From assembly GCA_051530055.1 (NCBI GenBank), contig CM121341.1, positions 4,278,001 through 4,342,000 of the forward strand: a DNA stretch of 64,000 nt, written 5' to 3'. The DNA is from Neoechinorhynchus agilis. Lineage: Eukaryota; Acanthocephala. The notes under the pieces are model-generated. The model saw nothing but the letters and a program-made list of their open reading frames with translations, had not been told where the DNA came from and did no database searches. This document shows, piece by piece, positions 44,545 to 54,389 of this stretch. Numbering within the stretch: position 1 is the first letter of the stretch; each line of letters begins with the position of its first letter. Both the position numbers and the translations under genes were made by a program.

Positions 44545-47500
44545 TATAGAGTAAAAAACTAGGCCCGAGATTGCTCAAGAGTTCCAAATGTTTCTGGTAT
44601 CATGAGAGCCGAGTCCAAGTTAAAATGCTCTTCTGGATTTAAGCTTAGCGACAGGTAAGAGTTTTTTGAATTTGCGGAGGTCGTAGGGTGTATCCCAAGA
44701 TTGTGATCTTATTAGAAACTGACGACGAGGTCAGATTAAAAAATTGTTTATAAAATTCGCGAGCACGTTGTTTATCAAAAATCGACTAAGGTTTTGAAAT
44801 AAATTTCGTCTTTAAAGGGTTGAGTGACAGACCCATCTGAAAGAGAATAGACTTAAGACATGACAGTAAATCTGAGAGTTTCTTTATAGCTGCCAGGTAG
44901 TTCGTTTCCTTGATCACCGCATTGAAATCGTCTGCATATAGGGTCAATTCATTGCAGACTTCCGTTCTTAAGCAGAAACTGGGAAGCCAATCAGAAGAGG
45001 ATGAGTGAGAGTGGGGACACTTGCGGAACTCCTTTTGTTTGATGATAAATCTTGTGAGATGTGTCATCTTGATAAAAAAATTGCTTAGACTTCATAGTGT
45101 TGTGCACTCGTGCAACTAGTTTATTAGGGAAGTGAAAATAACGAAGGATCTATATTATAAAAGCGATATCAATATTATCAAAAGCCTTAGAGATATCGAA
45201 GGAAATTAAAATGTTCATTGACTTCTGATTCGAATTAGAATTAGTGATAATTTCAGACAAAGCCGTCTGAACGGATTTATGGGCTAAAAAATGATGGCAT
45301 CTGCGCTCAATGCAGTCATTATTTGAGGCAAAAAGTAAAACAGTCATTATTTGAGGCAAAAAGTAAAAAACGCTTTAGCTAGTGATCGTTCGAAGTTTGA
45401 ACCAGCGAGTTCTGAGTGGATATGGGACGAACATCTCCACCGGCTACAACCTTTTCTCCTTCGTTTTTGCTGAGAAAAATACGCTTCGAGAGGTTCATAT
45501 GAGCAATATGACCATAACTTTAGCGGTGTCGGCCACATTGACCTTGTCGAGTACATTCGTGGATTTCGAGCATATTGATGAGCACTTATCGGAAATTTTA
45601 TCTCTTGATCTCTCCCATTGAACAATATCAGAGGCTTAAAGATCATGGCGTCTTGGTTTGACAGGTAAGAAAACTGCATATAATGCGGGTAAGCATTCTT
45701 CAGAATGAAAGCCACAAAGAGTTTTCCCCACTTTGTTGAGGCCTCAGGTTTTAATCCATGATTCAGCCGCTTGCTGCCAATTTTATGGACAACGCGCCAC
45801 CGTTGAGAAGATTTTTGAAGGAATGATTTGATCCTACCTCTATCCTCGTTCAGTTGGAAACGAGCTCTACAAGGCCACTATAATGCTGACCAGAATTTAA
45901 TTCCTCCCGTAAAGGCAAAGAGCACGCGGGGTTTCATCGAAGCAATTAATTTGCTTTAGTTTGGAAGTCACTAATGGCAGAAATTAAAAATTGTTTATCT
46001 CACAAAGTGTAGCATTCCTGTTGCTGGTAAAAAATAATTTTAAAGCCGTATTAAAAAAGATGAACGTTTGGGAATAATAGTTTAGGAGATTTTAATCAAA
46101 ACTCCACACGATACCATCGTGGCCAGCTCTTCGGAAAAGGGATCTCTGGGAGACATCGAGTGGTCTAATTGCACATCTCCTCCTCCATAAGCTTAGTTCC
46201 AAATAGGACAAAAAGAATGGCGACTGAAAGGTGAGGAAATAATGTCAATGGAATCGGTTGCCCTTATTACTGCACGCAGCCATTTCTGGATCATAAAAGT
46301 TTCCGAAGATAAAATCCTAGCTCGGATTATAAAATATTAATTAAACAGGTTTTAGATTCTAATAAATGGATTTTCCTGGGTCTGATGCAAATATTATATA
46401 CTAATAAGACCTTTCCATTAAGGACTGGGGAAAAATCGCATAAGACATGCTCGGGAAAACAGATTCTGAGACACGTTTCAGTGAGAGAATCAAGATCGAA
46501 AAAGCGTTAAGAGACCCTGTGAATTGGCTACAAAAGGATGGGTTATAAAAGTTATAAAATCGTTGTATAAACTACTGAGATTACTTGGAAGATCTGAGTG
46601 TGAATAGATGGATTTGGTTTCCTGTATAAAAATCATACCGTAATTTCCTATTTCGAGCTTTAGGAGCTAAACACTGAACGACCCCCAATAAATTTCCATT
46701 GCACTAACCTGAAGCTCATCGCGCTCTGCCCTAACTTTTGTGAGGCTTTGATATCATCTTATGGGTTCCGTCGGTGATTATCTGCTCCTCAATGACTTGA
46801 CGTACATATTCATCATTGTGAAGAGCCGGAACATCATTGACGATCATCGGAGTGTCGGTTATGCCATTCGGGAAAGATGAAGACAGCCCCTTTTGGCTGG
46901 TGCCTCTGGAGTTGTTACGTTGTTTTTTACTAAACCAGATAGGTTTTATTTCTATGGAATTGACTAACGCATCGAAATGTGCTCCCAGTCTTCTTTCTAA
47001 GCTTTGGATTGCGTTATTGATCCTTTTTTCTACTAAGCTTAGAATGTTCGTCGAGAACTCCTCGAGCCTTGCTTCCAATGGGTCCGAGGTGTCGATGTGA
47101 GTTCTTCAATTGGACGGTGATACGCCCGCCGAACCTAAATTCGCCTTCATTGGAGCAAGAACGGTAAGTCGAGCGGCTTGAACTATGTTGCTGCGTTGGA
47201 TTATCTTGTTCGAATGATCTTTCGTCCATTTGATTTAATCCTTGAACGACATGTTTTGGCAAATGCGCAGTGACCAGTAGACCCACGATTAGCGCATTGT
47301 TTAGCTATCTTTGGACAGGCGGACCAATTGTGCTCTTGAGGGCAAAATGCGCAGAAAATCCTTTTCGAAGGGCATTTTTAAGCCCAATGTCCCCATTTTT
47401 GAGAAGTGTTGCATTTTGGGTATTGTGAAATTTGGTTCATAAAGAATTTTACTTCCATAGTTTGAAAGGAGCAGGGAGATGGTGTTAGCTTGTCTCGAAC

Positions 47501-48239
47501 ATCAACAGGTGCTTTAACCACTGTCCGAACAATCAGTTTCCCACTTCGTAAAGACTTTAAGAAGAATAACAGCTTACATCCGAACTTCTCCTCGAAAGCG
47601 AGCCTTTCTTCATTATCTATCTTCGGAGAGAGGCCGGAAACGATGAACGTTGATGTATAGCTTGAATCCGTGTATTGCAGGCTAGGATCTTCCTTAAATC
47701 TAGTAAGGAAACTCCCGAACTATTTCGTAAATAAATAGGAGATGAAGTGAATTTTTAAAACTCCACCATAGAATGAAATTGACTTAATTCAATTGTAATC
47801 GTCTTTGAGTGATTTGAGCCACGGAGCTGCGTGAGTCTTGAAGAGGGGAATCGTCGACCGTCATCTACTCCGGATCCGTCATCTAATCCGGATCCGTCAT
47901 CTACTCCGGATCCGTCATCTAATCCGGATCCGTCATCTACTCCGGATCCGTCATCTAATCCGGATCCGTCAAATGAGGACCCAAAAGTACAAGGGTCCTC
48001 TTTGTGAATCACAAATAAAACGTGTTATTATTAGGGTTCGCCGTTATTGAGATCGAAAATGGCAATTTTTTAACTCGGGTATCGAGCCACTGTGAATCGC
48101 TTGAATTCGCACGATCTTGAGGTTTTAGGTTCCCGAGGTGTTCATGACGAACTTCAGGAATGAAAGGTCCACCCATGTCTTCGTCCGTGTCCGAAAAGAT
48201 CGAAGATGGATGCAGATTGATCCGGTGGCCATTTGCCAC
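44545..48239 (-). mobile_element. LINE D (APE-type LINE), minus, with ORF1
   Basis: Minus-strand order: ORF1 from about 48239 (MANGHRINLHPSSIFSDTDE) with an acidic repeat at 47871-47972, three zinc knuckles at about 47440-47280 (KWGHWA.KCP, CAFCPQEHNWSACP, CANRGSTGHCAFAKTC) and a C-terminal block with LEEFSTNILSLVEKRI (about 47060); then weakly coding sequence 46730-45720; then RT with ILISFDISKAFDNIDIAFI (about 45180), SPLSLI box (about 45010), LTLYADDFNAVIKETNY (about 44930) and LSLNPLKTKFISKP (about 44800). Multiple breaks; not active. The RT half is duplicated in inverted orientation at 29582-31340. Confidence 0.8.
47871..47972 (-). repeat. 18-bp minisatellite inside LINE D ORF1
   Basis: About 5-6 tandem units of 18 bp, alternating CATCTACTCCGGATCCGT and CATCTAATCCGGATCCGT. 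On the minus strand this encodes an alternating DDGSGV / DDGSGL acidic repeat. Each unit contains GGATCC. Confidence 0.9.
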
Positions 48240-48926
48240 CCTCCACTACAACTTTAAGCTGCGAAAACATTGTCAAAATTCAGCTCTTTAACGCGATCAT
48301 TTCCAAAAATCAATCGTTAATCTTCAAGCGCGCGGTATTTTCGATGTAATAAATCATAAAAATGGTTTAAAATTGTCGAATTTTATCAATATAATCACTC
48401 ATCGATTCAGTTCTTATTCGGCGATCTTGAGACGCTACTCTGAGCGGCGATATACCTTTAACGGTAGCATTCTCATCAATAGCATCGAAAATTTATTCAG
48501 AACGATCTAAAATTTTTGTTTCTTCAATTCCAAACATCTACCAATCGCCAAAATGTACATTTTTTTAAGCTATAAAACTTTTCTGAAATCTATCGCAGTA
48601 AAGAATATTTTCTTCTAAGAAAAATTCATCTTTAGCATCAACTTTTTAGCACAGAACTAATTTTAAAAGTTTATTTTCATATATTTAGAAAAATTAAAAA
48701 GAAATGAAAATGGATAATTATATTCGATTCATTTTCTATTGCATAAATCAATATTTCTTTTATTTTTACAAGAGGTAATTTTTTTATGTTAACACAATCA
48801 CTTGGAATTTGCTTTTCGATTTCTATGAATTAATTTTAATGCATGTTTTTTTTATTAAGACACCCAAATTTCACTAATTATAAAACGAGCACATTTATTT
48901 CTTAAGCTTAAAACTAACCAAAGCGT

Positions 48927-49364
48927 TCAATTGAGACCAGTACACACCACCATTCCAGTTTCGTCAAACTTTCCAGTGAGTTTCTTGTTTGCAATGAGTT
49001 CTTCAATGAGTCTTTTTGCTTCCTCGACGGACGTCTGCATTGCGTTAGCGACGATTTCAATTGACACTTTGTGATGTATTCTAAAGTATCTTTCCAAAAA
49101 TACTCTTTTTGCATTGTCCACGAAATCTTTCAGTTTTGGTGCCAGTGTTTCGTCCGACTTTATGAATTCGACTGATTCAGCCAAGTATTTACCAGCTTCT
49201 TTAAAATCGAATTGAACAAATATACAAATGAAGAAATGATGGATGGGATCGTTATTGGATGCGATCCTTCGTTGCTTGTGGTGATAAAAGTCTGCTACTG
49301 TGTTGATAAGATCAAAATTCTGACCACATTGAATCATTGCATCGATTGCGTATTCGACAGTCAT
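48927..49364 (-). CDS. PCI-domain mini-gene, eIF3e-like, copy 8
   Basis: Intact 145-codon frame, NFDLINTV / RRIASNND type, EEAKRLIEELIANKKLTGK in the winged-helix part. ATG at 49364-49362 with the conserved AAAA leader, TATATAAG and ATTGG upstream on the minus strand. AATAAA lies about 30 bp after the stop. Confidence 0.82.
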   Translation of the reverse strand: MTVEYAIDAMIQCGQNFDLINTVADFYHHKQRRIASNNDPIHHFFICIFVQFDFKEAGKYLAESVEFIKSDETLAPKLKDFVDNAKRVFLERYFRIHHKVSIEIVANAMQTSVEEAKRLIEELIANKKLTGKFDETGMVVCTGLN

Positions 49365-49548
49365 TTTTGGACAGAACTGATAGTGATTGAGAGTAAAAGT
49401 TTGAACCGAGAGTTGACTTATATACTGGGTTTCGTTAGTCTTCGCAGCCAATCAGAGTTCAGGATTTCCCTTGTTGGGTTGCACATTGCCAAAAACCGGA
49501 AATTCCCACCAATACCCGCAGCGAATTTTTGAATTTGCAGGCATGGCA

Positions 49549-49708
49549 TCGCTGCGGGTATTGGTGGGAATTTCCGGTTTTTGGCAATGTGCAACCCAAC
49601 AAGGGAAATCCTGAACTCTGATTGGCTGCGAAGACTAACGAAACCCAGTATATAAGTCAACTCTCGGTTCAAACTTTTACTCTCAATCACTATCAGTTCT
49701 GTCCAAAA
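49549..49708 (+). promoter_or_regulatory. PCI gene promoter with CCAAT-type and TATA boxes
   Basis: Type example of the promoter shared by all intact copies: inverted CCAAT (ATTGG, 49621-49625), TATATAA (49649-49655), leader with TCAACTCTCGGTTC, ATG at 49709. The TATA box is 54 nt before the ATG. The mirrored arm has the same elements, so each palindrome centre is a bidirectional promoter. The spacing resembles that of strongly expressed short genes such as histones, but no histone-type 3' stem-loop is seen; AATAAA signals are present instead. Confidence 0.7.
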
Positions 49709-50146
49709 ATGACTGTCGAATACGCAATCGATGCAATGATTCAATGTGGTCAGAATTTTGATCTTATCAACACGGTAGCGGACTTTTATCACCACAAGCA
49801 ACGAAGGATCGCATCCAATAACGATCCCATCCATCATTTCTTCATTTGTATATTCGTTCAATTCGATTTTAAAGAAGCTGGTAAATACTTGGCAGAATCT
49901 GTCGAATTCATAAAGTCGGACGAAACGCTGGAACCAAAACTGAAAGATTTCGTGGACAATGCAAAAAGAGTTTTTTTGGAAAGATACTTTAGAATACATC
50001 ACAAAGTGTCAATTGAAATCGTCGCTAACGCAATGCAGACGTCCGTAGAGGAAACAAAAAGCCTCATAGAAGAACTCATTGCAAACAAACAACTGACTGG
50101 AAAGTTTGACGAAACTGGAATGGTGGTGTGTACTGGTCTCGATTGA
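49709..50146 (+). CDS. PCI-domain mini-gene, eIF3e-like, copy 9
   Basis: Intact 145-codon frame with the FDLINTV first half and ETKSLIEELIANKQLTGK second half, thus combining features of the two sequence types. Ends GMVVCTGLD. Head-to-head with copy 8. Stop, then AATAAA after about 25 bp. Confidence 0.82.
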   Translation: MTVEYAIDAMIQCGQNFDLINTVADFYHHKQRRIASNNDPIHHFFICIFVQFDFKEAGKYLAESVEFIKSDETLEPKLKDFVDNAKRVFLERYFRIHHKVSIEIVANAMQTSVEETKSLIEELIANKQLTGKFDETGMVVCTGLD

Positions 50147-50846
50147 ACGCTTTGGTTAGTTTTAAGCTTAAGAAATAAATGTGCTCGTTTTATAATTAGT
50201 GAAATTTGGGTGTCTTAATAAAAAAAACATGCATTAAAATTAATTCATAGAAATCGAAAAGCAAATTCCAAGTGATTGTGTTAACATAAAAAAATTACCT
50301 CTTGTAAAAATAAAAGAAATATTGATTTATGCAATGGAAAATGAATCGAATATAATTATCCATTTTCATTTCTTTTTAATTTTTCGAAATATATGAAAAT
50401 AAACTTTTAAAATTAGTTCTGTGCTAAAAAGTTGATGCTAAAGATGAATTTTTCTTAGAAGAAAATATTCTTTACTGCGATAGATTTCAGAAAAGTTTTA
50501 CATTTTAAAAAAATGTACATTTTGGCGATTGTTAGTTGGTTGGAATTGAAGAAACAAAAATTAGGGATCGTTCTGAAAAAGTTTTCGATGTTATGAGAAT
50601 GGCATTCGCCATTTAGGACAGCACCTCATAATTGCCGAATCTCGAACTCCGAAGTGGACATTAGCCAATTAAAGGCTTGATAAGGTTGGTTTTCATCAGC
50701 AATTCCCATAAATCGACGCATTTTATAGGTATAAAATCGAAAAGGAAAAAAGCCTTGGGATTCTCTTCAAAAGTTAAAGGATGACGTTTCACCTACGGAA
50801 GAATCAAACGCGGTGCACAATAAAAAATTATGTTTGTCGATAAAAG

Positions 50847-52298
50847 ATGGAGGATCCGATAGAAGGTATTGATTCGGTTGATTGGTCTCAAGATTCTACA
50901 TACAAAGAAGTTGCTGGTTTATCTCTGGAGGAGATTCGTACGCGTACGAGATTGATAGAAAACGAGGTCCGGATCCTTCGAACCGAGATTTTGCATGCGT
51001 CTCACACACTCAATAATCAGAAGACTCAGATTGAAGAAAACAAATCGAAGATCAAAGTAAACAAAGTTTTGCCATATTTGGTTGCGAATGTGATTGAACT
51101 GTTGGATGTTGAACCTCAAGGTGGCGAGGAAGACGAAGGTGCCAATGTGGATCAGGACGCGTTGCGACGAGGAAAGTGCGCTGTTATTCGGACTACAACT
51201 CGTCAAACGTATTTTTTGCCTATAATCGGTCTTGTGGACGCAAACGAATTAAGTCCCGGTGATCTCGTTGGTGTCAACAAAGATTCTTATCTTGTACTGG
51301 AAAAGTTGCCCGTCGAATATGATTCACGGGTTAAAGCGATGGAGGTCGATGAACGTCCAACGGAAAGTTACAATGATGTTGGAGGATTAGATAGGGAACG
51401 GAGGCGACGAATGTGGTTCGTCTTTACGTGTTCTTTATAGCTTCGAACCCTTTAATGTTAAAATTAAGACTTAATTGGTTTCCCAACTATCCATTGGAGT
51501 CTTTAGGAGTTTCAGAATTTGTTTACGCTTTTTGTGATAACATCGTCCCTCCTCCATAAGCAAATCCGTGAGTTAATCGAGGCTGTAGTACTTCCTGTTA
51601 CCGAAAAAGAACGATTTGAATCTCTGGGTATTCAGCCTCCTAAAGGCGTACTCCTTTACGGTCCACCTGGAACTGGAAAAACACTGTTGGCACGAGCCTG
51701 TGCAGCTCAAACCAAATCAACATTTCTAAAGTTAGCCGGACCGCAATTGGTTCAAATGTTCATTGGAGACGGTGCAAAACTTGTTCGTGATGCATTTGCC
51801 CTTGCCAAATCCAAAGCACCCACCATTATCTTTATTGATGAATTGGATGCGATCGGTACGAAGCGGTTTGATAGCGAAAAAGCGGGCGACCGGGAAGTAC
51901 AACGAACAATGCTTGAGTTATTAAATCAACTGGACGGATTTCAACCTAACCAAGACATTAAGGTGATCGCCGCCACCAACAGAGTAGATATTCTTGATCC
52001 TGCCTTACTTCGATCGGGTCGTCTTGACCGTAAAATCGAATTCCCATCTCCTAATGAAACTGCACGTGCTAGAATCATTTTCATCCATAGCAGAAACATG
52101 TTTGTGAATGAAGATGTCAACTATGAAGAACTTGCTCGATGCACCGAGGACTTCAATGGTGCCCAATGTAGAGCCATTTGCGTGGAGGCTGGAATGATCG
52201 CACTGAGAAGAGGTGCATCTCAAATTAATCACGAGGATTTTATGGATGGAATCAGGGAAGTACAGGCGAAGAAGACCAACTTAAATTATTATGCCTAA
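50847..52298 (+). CDS. PSMC3: 26S proteasome regulatory ATPase Rpt5 (PSMC3)
   Basis: AAA+ ATPase of the 19S base that unfolds and translocates ubiquitinated substrates. Exons 50847-51392 and 51558-52298 give 428 residues (human 439). First exon: coiled coil ([20 protein letters not shown]) and OB domain, ending YNDVGGLD. Second exon: [13 protein letters not shown], Walker A GPPGTGKT, Walker [27 protein letters not shown] arginine fingers, and C-terminal NLNYYA, the HbYX-type tail that opens the 20S gate. The exact family alignment (human GGLDKQIQELVEAIVLP) requires an intron running from AG (51393) to AT (51557), not GT-AG. A canonical alternative, a GT at about 51423 with the AG at 51559-51560, would add about nine unusual residues (RERRRRMWF). 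The upstream base run is ATAAAAG directly before ATG. Confidence 0.96.
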
Positions 52299-52559
52299 AA
52301 AATGATCGCGAAATTAAAACATTCGGATTAGAAAGCCTTAAAGGGAAAGGATTATCCATTTTTGAATTCATCCCAAATGGTTAAGTTACTTTGGTTGCAC
52401 CAAATTGAACTTCTCAGCCCTTCATTGCTGAAACACATTTTAGAAATGGAGTTGTGGTGACCATAATCCTCCTCCATGGACAAAAATTATTTTATTGAGA
52501 TATTTCGCGAGAATAGCCGTCCCCGAACCTCCGGAATGTCGATCCCGCGCTGCCGAGCC

Positions 52560-53940
52560 TGCCGACGATCTCACCCACGTCTGATACTTTTATCAATTCT
52601 CAGATACTCCCCTTAGTTTCGTCTTACAGTATCTCAAGAAATTACCTCGAAATTCGTCCTCTCAATCCGAAATCCCAAACTGGGCTCTTCGCTACATCAT
52701 CCCCGAAATCATTGACCCTTTTACCCACATTATAAACCTCAGCTTTTTATATGGCATCTACCCCTCATGCCTGAAAAATGCTATAGATGTCCTTCTCCAC
52801 CGAATCATTCCGTCCAATATCGATAGCCCAAATTATGACAAAAAAGGTATCGCCCCTGCAATTTGGTTTCCGACCCAGATTTTCTGCAACCGACGCCATA
52901 CTTTGCATTTATGACACACTCCTAAGAAACCTCGACAATAGTCCCTCCCACGTCACCCGTCTCATTCAACTGGATTTATCGAAAGCATCCGACTCCGTGG
53001 ACCATTCACTCCTTCTTCGGATCTGCTCCGATTGTGGTCTCAACTTGTGGTAGATCTGCTTTCTCGAATCTCATCTTCACGATCGCGAACAATACATTCA
53101 CTGCCGTTCTATCTCCTCCATCAGCCTCATCAAAGGCGTACCTCAAGGTGCTGTGCTGTCACCATTTCTCTTTAATATTTTCCTCAGCAACCTCAAACCC
53201 CGACGATATCACCCTCATCAAGCATTCACCAACCCACCTCTCCCTTTCCTTAACTTCTAAATAAATCACACACATAAAAGATTTCTGCATTCCCACAATC
53301 CCACATCTTCGCCCGAGATTCTAAATGACATCCTACGAGTAACCTCCCACTCAGAATTCTTGGTATCCAATTTCAATCAAACTTGAAATGGGGCTCGCAC
53401 ATTTCACTTTCCCTTAAACGCCTCTGCCATTTAGGAATCCCTTCACCTAATCTCTCCAAATTTTATTTGAGCTTTATTTTACCCTCCTTCACTTACGGTT
53501 ATTTAGTATTTTGCAACCCTTCCAAATCTCAAAACCGTCGTCTTGAAACGTTTCACAAAGAAGAGCATCTAAAATTTGCACAGTTAATTTTCCACCGTTC
53601 ACCGAATGCTTTCATAAAATTTTCAACGAACATTCAAAACGCCTCTCAACCTCACCACCACCATAATTTCTATCCCATTATATTCCCCTTTTCGCATGAA
53701 CACAACACTCGCAATCCGAAATCCTTTCATCTTCCCTCTACTTCCTCTCCTTTTCCTACACTGCCCAATTTTCTCGGATATCATAACTTGAAATGAACTT
53801 GAGAAGAGACCCAACCTCACAAACTCTCCTCGAAGCGAATAATCGCCAACTTTCCAACCGAACCCGTAATCCCCTCTCCCAAATCAACAACCGCATTCAT
53901 TTCTCTAATCAGAACTTGAGTGTTCACGAGGACTGAAAGG
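52560..53940 (+). mobile_element. LINE C fragment, RT part, plus
   Basis: RT blocks FGFRPRFSATDAILCIYDTL (52850-52920), RLIQLDLSKASDSVDHSLL (52965), GVPQGAVLSPFLFNIFLSNL region (about 53135), and the C-terminal segment SFILPSFTYGYLVFCNPSKS (about 53470). Multiple frame breaks. It is an inverted, diverged partner of 58930-60250, so both may derive from one subfamily. Confidence 0.82.
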
Positions 53941-54131
53941 TACATGGGCCTATTCTTTATTAATTAACAAATAAACGTGAAGTTATTAATAAAAAAACCT
54001 TTTTATACGACCAGAACAAGGCCTCCTCTTTCGAAATATGTCAATCCAATCAAATGTGAAACTTCATATTAAAACAAAATCTAATTAATCGAATTTCACT
54101 GGTTTATATTAAAATAATTAAGGGAAAATCC

Positions 54132-54378
54132 ATGGATATGATAGAAGTCTTCGAGCCACCTCTGGAATGGCGATTCTCCACTCCCCCGCGTACCTGTGAG
54201 CCACACAAATCAACCAAAACCTTTTTTAAGCGACCCAGGTTATGCTTCCTGTTTCGAAATCCGAGAAAACGTTGTCGCTTTGTTTTATGCTTGTCAATAT
54301 CGAAGATTTTACGAATCACAAATTGGAATCCTGAGTTATAAAATTCGTTTTTCGGTTCGTTTAAAGACTCCGACTTAA
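54132..54378 (+). CDS. Small spliced hypothetical gene, 67 aa
   Basis: Exons 54132-54195 and 54239-54378 with a 43-nt intron (GTGAGCC...CGACCCAG). The join is in frame and gives a 67-residue protein containing FEPPLEWRFSTPPRTC, then CFEIRENVVALFYACQ, and ending VRLKTPT. I do not recognise the family. Support comes from the clean tiny intron, matching intron sizes in SNF8 and mL51, and the position 11 nt before the SRFBP1-like start codon, where TTGTAG could be a trans-splice acceptor. It is probably the upstream cistron of a two-gene operon. A 219-codon minus-strand ORF across this region looks like a shadow. Confidence 0.55.
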
Positions 54379-54389
54379 ATTGTAGACGA

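Larger units (their letters stand above)
48467..50607. repeat. Palindrome 4, about 2.1 kb, PCI pair
   Basis: The longest and cleanest palindrome. Arms of about 1.06 kb each surround the centre 49525-49548. The arms include both PCI genes, their 3' flanks, and a further 400 bp outside the usual unit (for example CAGAACGATC at 48500 against GATCGTTCTG at 50567). No LINE B sequence occurs at its edges, unlike palindromes 1 and 3. It ends about 240 bp before the Rpt5 start. Confidence 0.92.

Noticed and set aside
49418-50002. 194-codon minus-strand ORF
   Set aside because: Antisense of PCI copy 9 and its promoter.
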